Source: Anaeromassilibacillus sp001305115
GTDB lineage: Bacteria; Bacillota; Clostridia; Oscillospirales; Acutalibacteraceae
Length of the DNA stretch: 64,000 nt
Assembly (NCBI GenBank): GCA_042854365.1
Contig: AP031437.1
Span: 1,488,001 to 1,552,000, forward strand
Direction: 5' to 3'
Shown: one piece after another, positions 16,503 to 24,494 of the stretch
Layout of the letters: each line of letters opens with the position of its first letter
How positions within the stretch are numbered: position 1 is the stretch's first letter
The notes under the pieces: generated by a model
Told to the model about the DNA's origin: nothing
Databases searched by the model: none
What the model saw: the letters and a program-made list of their open reading frames with translations, nothing else
Position numbers and translations under genes: made by a program

Positions 16503-18890
16503 ATGACGAGGACACAGCGAATCAAAGAATATATTCGCTCCTATCCCCCGGAAATCTGCATGGAGCGTGGACGTATTTATACAGAAGAGTTCTTTTCCCA
16601 CCCGGAGCGCCCTCTGGTGATCCGGCGTGCAGAGGCTTTTGCGCGGTATTTGCGGGAGATGACCATCTATATCGGCGACGATGATCTGTTGGTGGGCAAT
16701 ACGGCCAGCAAGCCGCTGGCGGCCGCCCTGTTCCCGGAATTTGCGGTGGACTGGATCGAAGAAGAGCTCGATACCTTTGAAGAGCGCGAGCGTCAACGCT
16801 TTATAGTGCCAGCGGAGCTGCATGACGAAATTTTGGCCATGTGCGAAAAATGGAAAGGATATACCCACTATGACCGGGTGGGGTACAACCTGAAAAGTAC
16901 AATCGGGGAATATCTGCTGGGTGAACAGCACCCCAGCGTCAACGAAACGATGATTATTGAGCACAACCAGAACGGTGATGGGCATATCATTCCGGATTAT
17001 GTGAAACTGCTCGACATCGGCTTGGAAGGTGTGATCGACGAAGCAGAGCGCAACCTTGCCCTCCTGCGCGAAGACGACCCGGAATATTTGGAAAAGAAGG
17101 CCTTTTTGGAGAGCGTCATCATCTGTATGCAGGGGGTACTGGATTATGCAGACCGGCTGGCAAAGCTGGCTTTTGAAAAGGCCAAGACAGCGCCGACCGC
17201 GGAACGCCGGGCAGAGCTGACCGAAATCGCCCGCATCTGTGCAAAGGTTCCCCGCAAGGCGCCGGACAGCTTCTACGAGGCATTGCAGTTTGTTTTGTTT
17301 ATCCATCTCATGATTCAGATCGAGTCGAACGGCCACAGCATTTCTATGGGCCGTATGGACAGCTATTTAAAGAAATACTACGACCGCGATCTTGCGGAAA
17401 AGCGGATCGATGCGGACTTTACCCAGCAGCTCTGTGAATGTTTCCTGCTGAAATGCTTTGAGGCAAATAAACTGCGCGACTGGGGCACTACCGAAAACTT
17501 GGGCGGCAATCAGCTCTTCCAGACCATCACATTGGGAGGACAGACCCAGGACGGTAAGACGGCGGTGAACGATCTATCATACCTTTTCTTGGAGGCACTC
17601 GGCAATACCAATATGAATATCCCCACTGTGATTGTCAGTATGGGCAACACAACGCCGCTTGCGTTCTACGAGGCCGCTCTTCGGGCGCTGGTTCGCCATG
17701 GCGGTGGTATGCCCGCTTTCTTCAACGACGATGTGGCGGTTGATATGATGGTCCGCGCAGGAATCCCGTTGAGTGATGCCCGCAATTGGGCTGGTATGGG
17801 TTGCAGCGAGGTGCGGATTCCGGGCAAACATGGTACCGGCGTTACGCCCGTCTATGTCAATGTGATGAAGCTGTTGGAGTTGGCACTTCACGATGGCTAT
17901 AATCCCAATACAGGCAAGTGCCTGTGCCCGTCCAGCCGGCCTTTTTCCGAGTGCCGCAATCTCAAGGAGGTCATCGCCCTTTGGGAAGAACAGCTTGACT
18001 ACTATCTCCCCTTTATCCCGCGGATTGAGCGGGCAATTGCGGAGAGTTATTATACGCTCACCCCAACCCCCTTCCTCTCCGGCGTGGTGGATTACCGCAT
18101 CGAGATGGGAAAAGACATCTCCTGGGGGCGTGGCCCGAACTACAACGATACCATTGTACACGCGCACGGCTATCCGAATGCCGCAAACGCTTTGGAGGCA
18201 CTGGACCGCGTATGTTTCAAAGATCAGAAGTACACGTTAAAAGAGGTCATCGAGGCCATGGATGAGAATTTTGCCAGCGATAAAGGTATGGCAATTCGCA
18301 AGGCTCTACTCAATGCGCCGAAGTTTGGAAACGACGACGACGAGGTGGATGATCTCTGCCGTGACCTGTTTACCATCCTGCCGGCCAAGATGCGCAAGTT
18401 CACCCCATTGCGCGGAGGTCAATTCGGTTGTACGGCGCAGACCGTTGTCATGAACGTGACCGATGGAGCCGTGGTTGGTGCAACCCCGGATGGACGGCGC
18501 GCAGGGGAAAGTTTGGCAGATAACATGTCCCCCACCCCCGGTACGGATCTACAGGGGATTACCGGTGTGTTCAATAGCTTATCAAAGATTGACCACGCCT
18601 TGATGGACAATGGCTCCATTCTCAACATCCGTTTCCATCCCTCTGCTCTGAACAGTCCGGAGAAAATCGAAAAGATTGCGCAGGCCATAGCGGTCTACTT
18701 TGAAAAGGGCGGTTTCCAGGTACAGTTTAATGTAGTCGGCCGCGAAATCCTGATCGACGCGCAGCAGCATCCGGAAAATTACCGTTCTCTGGTGGTCAAA
18801 GTTGCTGGATTCAGCTGCTTCTACTGCGAACTGGAAAAGAAGTGGCAAGATCACTTGATTGCCCGTACAGAATACGATGCATTTGCTTAA
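16503..18890 (+). CDS. Glycyl radical enzyme, diol-dehydratase-like, of unknown substrate
   Basis: 795 residues, the usual length for the PFL2/glycerol-dehydratase branch. The radical glycine is Gly769 in VAGFSCF, preceded by Lys where most enzymes have Arg. The thiyl Cys434 lies in GCSE, with Glu436 as the acid/base residue; most dehydratases have GCVE. His161 in GDGHIIPDY matches the conserved active-site His. The Asp 14 residues after the Cys in glycerol and choline enzymes is Thr448 here, and the usual TEGWHD loop reads HGTGVT. This points to a radical reaction other than simple diol dehydration. GGAAGG precedes the ATG. Its activase follows after 12 bases. Confidence 0.93.
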   Translation: MTRTQRIKEYIRSYPPEICMERGRIYTEEFFSHPERPLVIRRAEAFARYLREMTIYIGDDDLLVGNTASKPLAAALFPEFAVDWIEEELDTFEERERQRFIVPAELHDEILAMCEKWKGYTHYDRVGYNLKSTIGEYLLGEQHPSVNETMIIEHNQNGDGHIIPDYVKLLDIGLEGVIDEAERNLALLREDDPEYLEKKAFLESVIICMQGVLDYADRLAKLAFEKAKTAPTAERRAELTEIARICAKVPRKAPDSFYEALQFVLFIHLMIQIESNGHSISMGRMDSYLKKYYDRDLAEKRIDADFTQQLCECFLLKCFEANKLRDWGTTENLGGNQLFQTITLGGQTQDGKTAVNDLSYLFLEALGNTNMNIPTVIVSMGNTTPLAFYEAALRALVRHGGGMPAFFNDDVAVDMMVRAGIPLSDARNWAGMGCSEVRIPGKHGTGVTPVYVNVMKLLELALHDGYNPNTGKCLCPSSRPFSECRNLKEVIALWEEQLDYYLPFIPRIERAIAESYYTLTPTPFLSGVVDYRIEMGKDISWGRGPNYNDTIVHAHGYPNAANALEALDRVCFKDQKYTLKEVIEAMDENFASDKGMAIRKALLNAPKFGNDDDEVDDLCRDLFTILPAKMRKFTPLRGGQFGCTAQTVVMNVTDGAVVGATPDGRRAGESLADNMSPTPGTDLQGITGVFNSLSKIDHALMDNGSILNIRFHPSALNSPEKIEKIAQAIAVYFEKGGFQVQFNVVGREILIDAQQHPENYRSLVVKVAGFSCFYCELEKKWQDHLIARTEYDAFA

Positions 18891-18902
18891 TCGGAGGTCC
18901 CT

Positions 18903-19799
18903 ATGACAGGTCATTTGTTCAATATCCAGCGGTTTAGTCTGGACGACGGTCCCGGTATCCGCACAGTTGTTTTTCTCAAGGGCTGCAACCAGGTTTGCCT
19001 CTGGTGTCACAATCCGGAATCGCTCCTTCCAAAGCCGCAGGTTTTGCGCAAAGATAGCCTGTGTACAAGGTGTGGCCGATGTGAAGAGATTTGCCCTGAG
19101 GGGGCTATTTCCCACGATGCGGATGGATACCGTACCGATCACAAAAAATGTGTGCGCTGTGGCCATTGTATTGACCTGTGCCCAAATGATGCGCTGATGC
19201 TGGTGGGATATGACCGGTCGGTGGAAGAGGTGGTCAAGTTGGTCTGTAAGGACCGGGATTTTTATCAACGCAGCGGTGGTGGGGTCACGTTTTCCGGCGG
19301 GGAACCCGCTATGCAAGGAGAATTCCTTTTGCAGTGTTTGGAGGCTTGCCGTGAGAATGGAATCCAGACTGCCATTGAGACGAACGGAAATTATCCGTTG
19401 AAGCTGACGGCACGCCTCTCTCCCCTTCTCGACTATGTGATGGTGGACTTAAAACATACGGATGATGAAAAGCACCGCCGGTTTACAGGTGTGACCAACC
19501 AACAGACGTTGGCGTCCATCCAGTATTATTTGACGCACAATGTAACCGATCTGCGGGTCCCCGTGATTCCGACGTTTAACGATACTGCGTCAGAATTGCA
19601 AGATATTCTCAATTTTGCCTGGGAGAATGGTGCCCAAAAGGTCACTTTACTCCCCTATCACACCTTTGGAATCAGTAAATATACCAATCTCAGTATGCCC
19701 TATCAACTGGGCAACGAACCGTTGTCCGTTGCCTCGGTACAAAAAATTGTGGACCAGTTGGACAAAAAGGGGCTTATTGTGGAAGTCAATGAACGTTAA
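18903..19799 (+). CDS. Glycyl radical enzyme activating protein (radical SAM)
   Basis: 298 residues. The radical SAM cysteines are Cys28, Cys32 and Cys35 (CNQVCLWC). An inserted ferredoxin-like domain holds two 4Fe-4S motifs CxxCxxCxxxC (Cys54-64 and Cys83-93), typical of activases for the diol-dehydratase branch and not of PflA. SGGGVTFSGGEP is the glycine-rich AdoMet strand. It generates the radical on Gly769 of the adjacent enzyme. The start follows CGGAGG. The stop is followed after 19 bases by the deoR start. Confidence 0.95.
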   Translation: MTGHLFNIQRFSLDDGPGIRTVVFLKGCNQVCLWCHNPESLLPKPQVLRKDSLCTRCGRCEEICPEGAISHDADGYRTDHKKCVRCGHCIDLCPNDALMLVGYDRSVEEVVKLVCKDRDFYQRSGGGVTFSGGEPAMQGEFLLQCLEACRENGIQTAIETNGNYPLKLTARLSPLLDYVMVDLKHTDDEKHRRFTGVTNQQTLASIQYYLTHNVTDLRVPVIPTFNDTASELQDILNFAWENGAQKVTLLPYHTFGISKYTNLSMPYQLGNEPLSVASVQKIVDQLDKKGLIVEVNER

Positions 19800-19818
19800 T
19801 CCGGATGGGAGAATGGAC

Positions 19819-20565
19819 ATGATCGAACGCCATGTAAAGATGATTGAGCTGGTAGCAGACCGTGGAGAAATTGAGACGGGTGAGCTTGCCCGCCTGCTAA
19901 ATACCAGTGAAGTGACTGTACGAAATGATTTAAATACGCTTTCGAAAAAGGGGATCCTAGCCCGGCGGCGCGGTTATGCCACCCTCCCAAACCCGGATGA
20001 CACCAATTATCACATGGCGTTGCACTATGAGGCCAAGCTGAAGATTGCCGCTGCCGCAGCCCAAAGGGTACGGGATGGCGAAACAATCATTGTTGGAACC
20101 GGTAGTACGTGTGCGATGTTTGCCGCTCAGGTGGTGGAAACCCGGCGCAATGTGACAATCCTTACAAACTCTGCTTATGTAGCGGCGAATCTCTGTAAGG
20201 AGCCGGATGGTCGGATTATTCTGCTGGGAGGTAGCTACCAGAAGCATTCCCAGTGTATGGTAGGGCCCTTAATCAAACGTTGCTTAGAGGATTTTCATGT
20301 GGGTACTGCCTTCGTAGGAGCAGACGGTTTTACCGATTCCGGCGGCTTTTTTGGTGTGGATATGGAACGCGCGGAAGCTCTCCGGGAGATGGTGCGAAGT
20401 GCAGAGCGCGTCTGCATGCTCTTGGATGGCTCAAAGCTTGGAAAAAGTGGAACGGTTTCTTTCTTGAATGCGGCTTGTGTGGCAGAATTGTTCACAGACA
20501 GCAGTGCGGACTCTGTACTTTGTGAAAATCTGCGGATACGAGGGATGCATGTCAACATAGTCTAA
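19819..20565 (+). CDS. DeoR family transcriptional regulator
   Basis: 248 residues. N-terminal DeoR helix-turn-helix (ELARLLNTSEVTVRNDL) followed by the sugar-phosphate-binding DeoRC domain with TIIVGTGSTC, LTNSAYVA, LLGGSYQK, GADGFT and LLDGSKLGKSG, which bind a phosphosugar effector. This suggests the operon intermediate is a sugar phosphate. It is the last gene of the unit and probably autoregulates through the palindrome near 13057. ATG 19819 is preferred to 19813 because GGGAG then has proper spacing. Confidence 0.9.
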   Translation: MIERHVKMIELVADRGEIETGELARLLNTSEVTVRNDLNTLSKKGILARRRGYATLPNPDDTNYHMALHYEAKLKIAAAAAQRVRDGETIIVGTGSTCAMFAAQVVETRRNVTILTNSAYVAANLCKEPDGRIILLGGSYQKHSQCMVGPLIKRCLEDFHVGTAFVGADGFTDSGGFFGVDMERAEALREMVRSAERVCMLLDGSKLGKSGTVSFLNAACVAELFTDSSADSVLCENLRIRGMHVNIV

Positions 20566-20578
20566 CAGAAAAGGAAAA

Positions 20579-20626
20579 GAGGGTGTCCCAAAAGTCATGA
20601 AATGACGGAAGGATACCCTCTTTTTT
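20579..20626 (+). terminator. Terminator of the GRE operon (hairpin repeat copy A)
   Basis: GAGGGTGTCC pairs with GGATACCCTC, enclosing a small inner hairpin GTCAT/ATGAC, followed by T6. The same 42-base arrangement recurs at 42826. Confidence 0.85.
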
Positions 20627-20649
20627 AGAAACGCAGATATTTTTTCAGC

Positions 20650-20706
20650 CAGAAAGAGGACGCCCTTCCCTATGAATCGAAAGATTCGTAGTTTTGGGAT
20701 ACCCCC
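20650..20706 (-). terminator. Terminator of the rhomboid gene (hairpin repeat copy B, diverged)
   Basis: On the minus strand GGGGGTATCCCAAAA leads into the inner hairpin CTACGAATC/GATTCATAG and a wobble-rich closing arm GGGCGTCCTC, then TTTCT. Its order of elements mirrors copy A. Confidence 0.6.
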
Positions 20707-20742
20707 TTTGCCGTATTTTATATGGTGATAGGAGCGCTTTTG

Positions 20743-21315
20743 TCAGAGACGCTTTTGAGCGATAATAAACCCAAAAATAGTACCACAAGTGCCACCCACC
20801 AGATGCATAAAATGAGCTACGTGATCTTGTACAAAAAGAGCCGAATAGACTTCTTGACCAAGATATAGAACCGCAACTAGAATGAGGGTTAGAGGAATTC
20901 GCCCTTCCTTCATGCCAGCCAATGAAGAGAGCATAATGAGCATGAACACAATGCCGCTTGCCCCCAACAGTGCTGTAGAAGGGAAAAAGACACATTGCAA
21001 CAATCCAGAAATCCCCGCGGTCAGCAGAATCCCTAACAAAAGAATTTTACTGCCATATTTCTCTTCCATCGGAGGCCCTACAACTAAAAACAAAAGCATA
21101 TTTCCAGCAAAATGCTCATAATTGGCATGGCCAAAGACGTGGCCAATTAGGCGTACATAACTAAGAGGGTCTGTCAAGGGGGCACGATAGACGGAAAAGA
21201 GCCTTTGTGTTGCCCAGCCATTGCTCATTGCGCCGAGAAGCAGTGCAGCTAGAGAGAACAAAAAGAAAGTTAAAATCACAGGTGCGTTGTAATGGATTCG
21301 TTTTAGCAGTGGCAT
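20743..21315 (-). CDS. Rhomboid family intramembrane serine protease
   Basis: About 190 residues with six hydrophobic segments. The catalytic Ser120 lies in GASGIVF (GxSG) and the partner His171 in HFMHLVGG. The oxyanion HxxxN motif is present as HFAGN. It cleaves transmembrane substrates; the substrate is unknown. ATG 21315 with GGAGGG upstream is the likely start; the frame is open further to 21363. The gene is convergent with the deoR gene and stands alone. Confidence 0.88.
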   Translation of the reverse strand: MPLLKRIHYNAPVILTFFLFSLAALLLGAMSNGWATQRLFSVYRAPLTDPLSYVRLIGHVFGHANYEHFAGNMLLFLVVGPPMEEKYGSKILLLGILLTAGISGLLQCVFFPSTALLGASGIVFMLIMLSSLAGMKEGRIPLTLILVAVLYLGQEVYSALFVQDHVAHFMHLVGGTCGTIFGFIIAQKRL

Positions 21316-21501
21316 ATCGTCCCTCCGTTCAATAGAAGCCAGCGCGTATCGATCAGGGATCAAAAATCCTTTGATCGGTACTTGTGGGAGTCGTTGTAAA
21401 CTTTTGGCGCCTTTCCTTATTATTTAATATTATACCATAATCCTTCCAGATTTGGGATTACCTTTTTCCTTATCCCCGGTTGGAAGCTGAAAGATCAAAG
21501 C

Positions 21502-21668
21502 CTGGACGGGCACAGACACTTGCGTGTATAGGGATTATAACCATCGTGAAATGCCAACTCCAACAGCTTCATCACATTGACATAGACGGGCGTAACGCCG
21601 GTACCATGTTTGCCTGGAATCCACACCTCACTGCAACCCATACCAGCCCAATTGCGAGCATCACTCAA
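21502..21668 (-). pseudogene. Inverted fragment of a glycyl radical enzyme gene
   Basis: 167 bases that match bases 17769-17935 of the intact GRE gene in the opposite orientation, with nine differences in my hand alignment (about 95% identity), seven of them C/T or G/A changes. It covers the active-site GCSE region and ends abruptly on both sides. Amino-acid changes include Arg to Trp after GCSEV and Leu to Phe in LELAF. It has no start codon or gene context and is a remnant, perhaps of a second GRE locus or a local duplication, 145 bases before tRNA-Ala. Confidence 0.9.
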
Positions 21669-21744
21669 TCGTCGCAACCAATCGTATGAAAATGTCGACT
21701 TGAGAAAATGCGGCAACATTTTGTCAAAAATTTTGCCTGAGGAC

Positions 21745-21773
21745 TTGCATTATACAGCAGAACATGCTATAAT
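21745..21773 (+). promoter_or_regulatory. tRNA-Ala promoter
   Basis: TTGCAT (21745-21750), 17-base spacer, TATAAT (21768-21773), about 40 bases before the mature tRNA. Confidence 0.75.
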
Positions 21774-21812
21774 AAATCTCGCCGTTAAAAAGAAATCGTT
21801 TAGCGGAAAAAT

Positions 21813-21888
21813 GGGCCTGTAGCTCAGCTGGGAGAGCGTTCGGTTCGCATCCGAGAGGTCGTGGGTTCGAATCCCTTCAGGTCCACCA
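21813..21888 (+). tRNA. tRNA-Ala (anticodon CGC)
   Basis: 76 bases fold as a cloverleaf with encoded CCA. Acceptor GGGCCTG pairs with CAGGTCC; the anticodon loop TTCGCAT gives CGC, reading GCG. The T arm GTGGG/CCCTT has one T-T mismatch (positions 50 and 64), unusual for a working tRNA but probably tolerated. Confidence 0.95.
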
Positions 21889-21895
21889 TTCAATT

Positions 21896-21930
21896 GAGTC
21901 TGAATGCATAAATGCGTTCAGACTTTTTTT
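21896..21930 (+). terminator. Terminator after tRNA-Ala
   Basis: AGTCTGAATGC pairs with TGCGTTCAGACT (one bulge), followed by T7. Confidence 0.85.
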
Positions 21931-21990
21931 ATTATTGGTTGTCATGGAAAACCTATTTTTCAGATTCAAAAGCTTTATTGGGAGGGAACT

Positions 21991-22623
21991 ATGGCTTTTA
22001 TACGAATTCCTTACGATCAATGGGAGAGAAAGGAATATTTGGAGTTCTTTCAGAATTCCTCTATTTATATAACCGAACAGCTTGATATGACAAAGTTGTA
22101 TCGTCACATCAAGCAGAAGGGTTTACGCCTGTACCCTTCCCTAGTTTATTGTGCTGCTAAGGTCGTCAATCAATATCCTGAATTTCGATATGCTTATGAC
22201 GAGCAACACTGTGTTGGAATCTGGGAGGAACTCCATCCGTATTACACAGTGCCTAGGGTAGACAATCCAACACTTTTTTCCATGAAATATTCTGCGTATT
22301 CCCCAGACTTTCTGACATTTTACCATACGTTTGAACAGGACTACAAGGTTGCTGAACATTGTGGACGTCTACTTTGCGATGAAACTATGCCCAAAAATAT
22401 CTTTGGCGTCTCAATTGCTCCAAATGTACCATTTACCGGTTTTTGCTTTGGAGGAGAACCCAAAGAAGATTTTGTTCCTTTTGTTCTTTTTGGAAAGCTT
22501 ACTCGCCAAGGAGACCGTTTCCTTCTGCCGGTTGGTGCAGAATTTTCACATGCGGTAAATGACGGTCAGCACATCAGCCGTTTTTTTGACCAGTTAAAAG
22601 AGACAGCGGATGGACTTCTATAA
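21991..22623 (+). CDS. CatA-like O-acetyltransferase (chloramphenicol acetyltransferase fold)
   Basis: 210 residues, the length of type A chloramphenicol acetyltransferases. The catalytic His is in SHAVNDGQHISRFF (family HHAVCDGYH). However, the stretch that holds the conserved Ser148 in true enzymes (PWxSFTSF) reads PNVPFTGF, replacing that Ser with Pro and the Trp with Asn. It is therefore more likely a chromosomal CAT homologue with another acyl acceptor than a resistance gene. GGAGGG precedes ATG 21991. It stands alone between the tRNA terminator and the terminator at 22779. Confidence 0.82.
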   Translation: MAFIRIPYDQWERKEYLEFFQNSSIYITEQLDMTKLYRHIKQKGLRLYPSLVYCAAKVVNQYPEFRYAYDEQHCVGIWEELHPYYTVPRVDNPTLFSMKYSAYSPDFLTFYHTFEQDYKVAEHCGRLLCDETMPKNIFGVSIAPNVPFTGFCFGGEPKEDFVPFVLFGKLTRQGDRFLLPVGAEFSHAVNDGQHISRFFDQLKETADGLL

Positions 22624-22778
22624 GGGGATTGCATTCCCAAAAAGCGCCGAAACACAGTTCAGAGTTAATTTTATTACGTCCTTTTTTGCCTGCTTTGTTT
22701 TAAAATGCATATAAGGACGTTAAGGACGTTATGGTTAAATGATCGTGAAGTTAGCTTATAGGAAACAAATAATAATAA

Positions 22779-22822
22779 AAAGCTTCCTAGGGGATCTTTC
22801 GTTCCCCAGGAAGCTCTTTTTT
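22779..22822. terminator. Bidirectional terminator between converging genes
   Basis: AGCTTCCTAGGGGA (from 22781) pairs with TTCCCCAGGAAGCT (to 22815) and is flanked by A5 on the left and T6 on the right, so it can work on both strands. Confidence 0.85.
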
Positions 22823-22834
22823 ATAATCCGGTAT

Positions 22835-24049
22835 TCAATACACAGAATGTGTATGTGTTTTCGCTGGATAGCTTGGGATGTGAAGCAACTTTGGCAAACG
22901 GAGCTTACTTTCAACATAGTCTGCACAGATTCCTGTGCTAGAAAATAGAATCAAGAACAACATTCCAGTTTGAATCCAATATACCGTCACATCGGTGACA
23001 CCGTGAGCAATCACAGCAGCAAAAGCGGCCGTCAAGAGAATGTTCATTTCGTTGCAGATATGGTTTCGGAACCGAAGCCATAATATTTTACACTGGACGA
23101 AGATATAGAGCCCCATTGCCCCTGCCCCGATAATTCCATAATTCAAGAGGGTATCCAACAACAAGTTATGGCAATGATACGTCTGATACCCATCAAACAC
23201 ACGATAGATCATCTGATATGACGTAGGCCCCATCCCGAAGATAGGATGGGATTGAATCCCCTGAATGGCCGCCGCCCAAATAGAGAGGCGTTGTCCAAAT
23301 GTGGTATCGATCGCTTCGACGCGTGGGAAAAGAATTGGAAATAACAGGCTACTAGCTGCGGCAAAGACCGCCAGTGCTAAGAATAGTCCCATCCATTTAT
23401 AATACTTTTTGAGATAAAACATCACCAATACTGCGCAGAGCAATCCCATACAAGAAGACATGCTTGCACAGAAATAAAGCCCCAGCAAATTGACAGCAAT
23501 CACAACACTGTAAAAAACACGCTCTTTTGAATTGGTAAACAGGCGGTACAATGCGATCAGAACTAAAAATTCGATCATCATACCATAGTAATTGGCATTG
23601 GAAAATACCGACGTCGGCCGATAATCCGGTGCTGTAGAAAACAATGCGGCTTTTTGCAAAAACGCAAGTCCTGCGCAGAATATACTTGCTACACAGGCTG
23701 CATCCATCATGCGGTTGAATAGAGAACCGGTCATCACGCTGCGCAGGTAGAATGCACAGATTACAGCTGCCAAAACAAGCATACTGTAAAGCATGCCCAT
23801 ATAATTGTTATACACGGCTGAAACGAAGAAAGGTACGATCAATGCCCCAAGCAGTGCCTTACAATACGGAGATTCCAATGCTTTTGACCGCATTCGATAG
23901 TTGACCATTGTCATCACTGCAATGGCGCTTACCGTGACAACAGAAAGATAAAAGGGAAAAAACAAAGAGATCACCAGCGCCATTGGCGCGGCGGTATCTA
24001 TATCCAATTGCTTGACCCACGCTTGCAAACGAATCGAAACAGATTCCAT
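22835..24049 (-). CDS. O-antigen ligase/polymerase family membrane protein (Wzy/WaaL-like)
   Basis: 404 residues with about ten to eleven hydrophobic helices. The large outer loop has the family pattern RLSIWAAAIQGIQSHPIFGMGPTSY (in part) and CHNLLLDTLLNYGIIG, containing the Arg and His typical of O-antigen ligases and polymerases (PF04932). In a Gram-positive it would polymerise or ligate a lipid-linked exopolysaccharide or teichoic-type glycan. A sugar transferase gene lies 4 kb away (28062). The nearest AGGAGG is about 20 bases before the ATG, so the start is uncertain. Confidence 0.82.
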   Translation of the reverse strand: MESVSIRLQAWVKQLDIDTAAPMALVISLFFPFYLSVVTVSAIAVMTMVNYRMRSKALESPYCKALLGALIVPFFVSAVYNNYMGMLYSMLVLAAVICAFYLRSVMTGSLFNRMMDAACVASIFCAGLAFLQKAALFSTAPDYRPTSVFSNANYYGMMIEFLVLIALYRLFTNSKERVFYSVVIAVNLLGLYFCASMSSCMGLLCAVLVMFYLKKYYKWMGLFLALAVFAAASSLLFPILFPRVEAIDTTFGQRLSIWAAAIQGIQSHPIFGMGPTSYQMIYRVFDGYQTYHCHNLLLDTLLNYGIIGAGAMGLYIFVQCKILWLRFRNHICNEMNILLTAAFAAVIAHGVTDVTVYWIQTGMLFLILFSSTGICADYVESKLRLPKLLHIPSYPAKTHTHSVY

Positions 24050-24494
24050 TGTCTGAGTGATAGACCATTCCTCCTTTCTAAAAAAATCGTTCTTTTCCCA
24101 CAGGATGTCCCACCCCTAGCTGGACGCAAAAATAAGAGTTTCTGTCCAATTGGCGGAACAATAGAACGCGGATATGCCCATTCATACGGTACTTTATTAT
24201 ATACAGCTTTTCTATTTTGAGCAAGAGGAATATTCTATTGAATCAAATCACAGTTTCCGGCGTTTTTTAGCTATTGCGCTGAATTTATGAACGCTTTTTT
24301 AACGTTTCTTACAATTCCGTCAGAAACTAGCAATTTCTTACGTTCAATAGTATAATAAATAGGGATTTTGTCCTCTTTTTTCCGTTTGATGATGATTGCG
24401 TGCATTTGAATGCCGTATAAGAGGGGATGAGTCTGCCAAAATTTTTAACAGATCGAATGGAAGAGCCATGCCAATTGGTTCCAAAGGAGTTTTT
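24050..24494. other. Divergent intergenic region between the ligase-like gene and the P-type ATPase
   Basis: Promoter region for both sides. A TATAAT box at 24351-24356 suits the ATPase gene, with only a weak -35 (TAGCAA). No gene is supported in it. Confidence 0.45.

Noticed and set aside
21610..21822. 70-codon plus-strand frame before tRNA-Ala
   Set aside because: It is antisense to the GRE fragment and runs into the tRNA.
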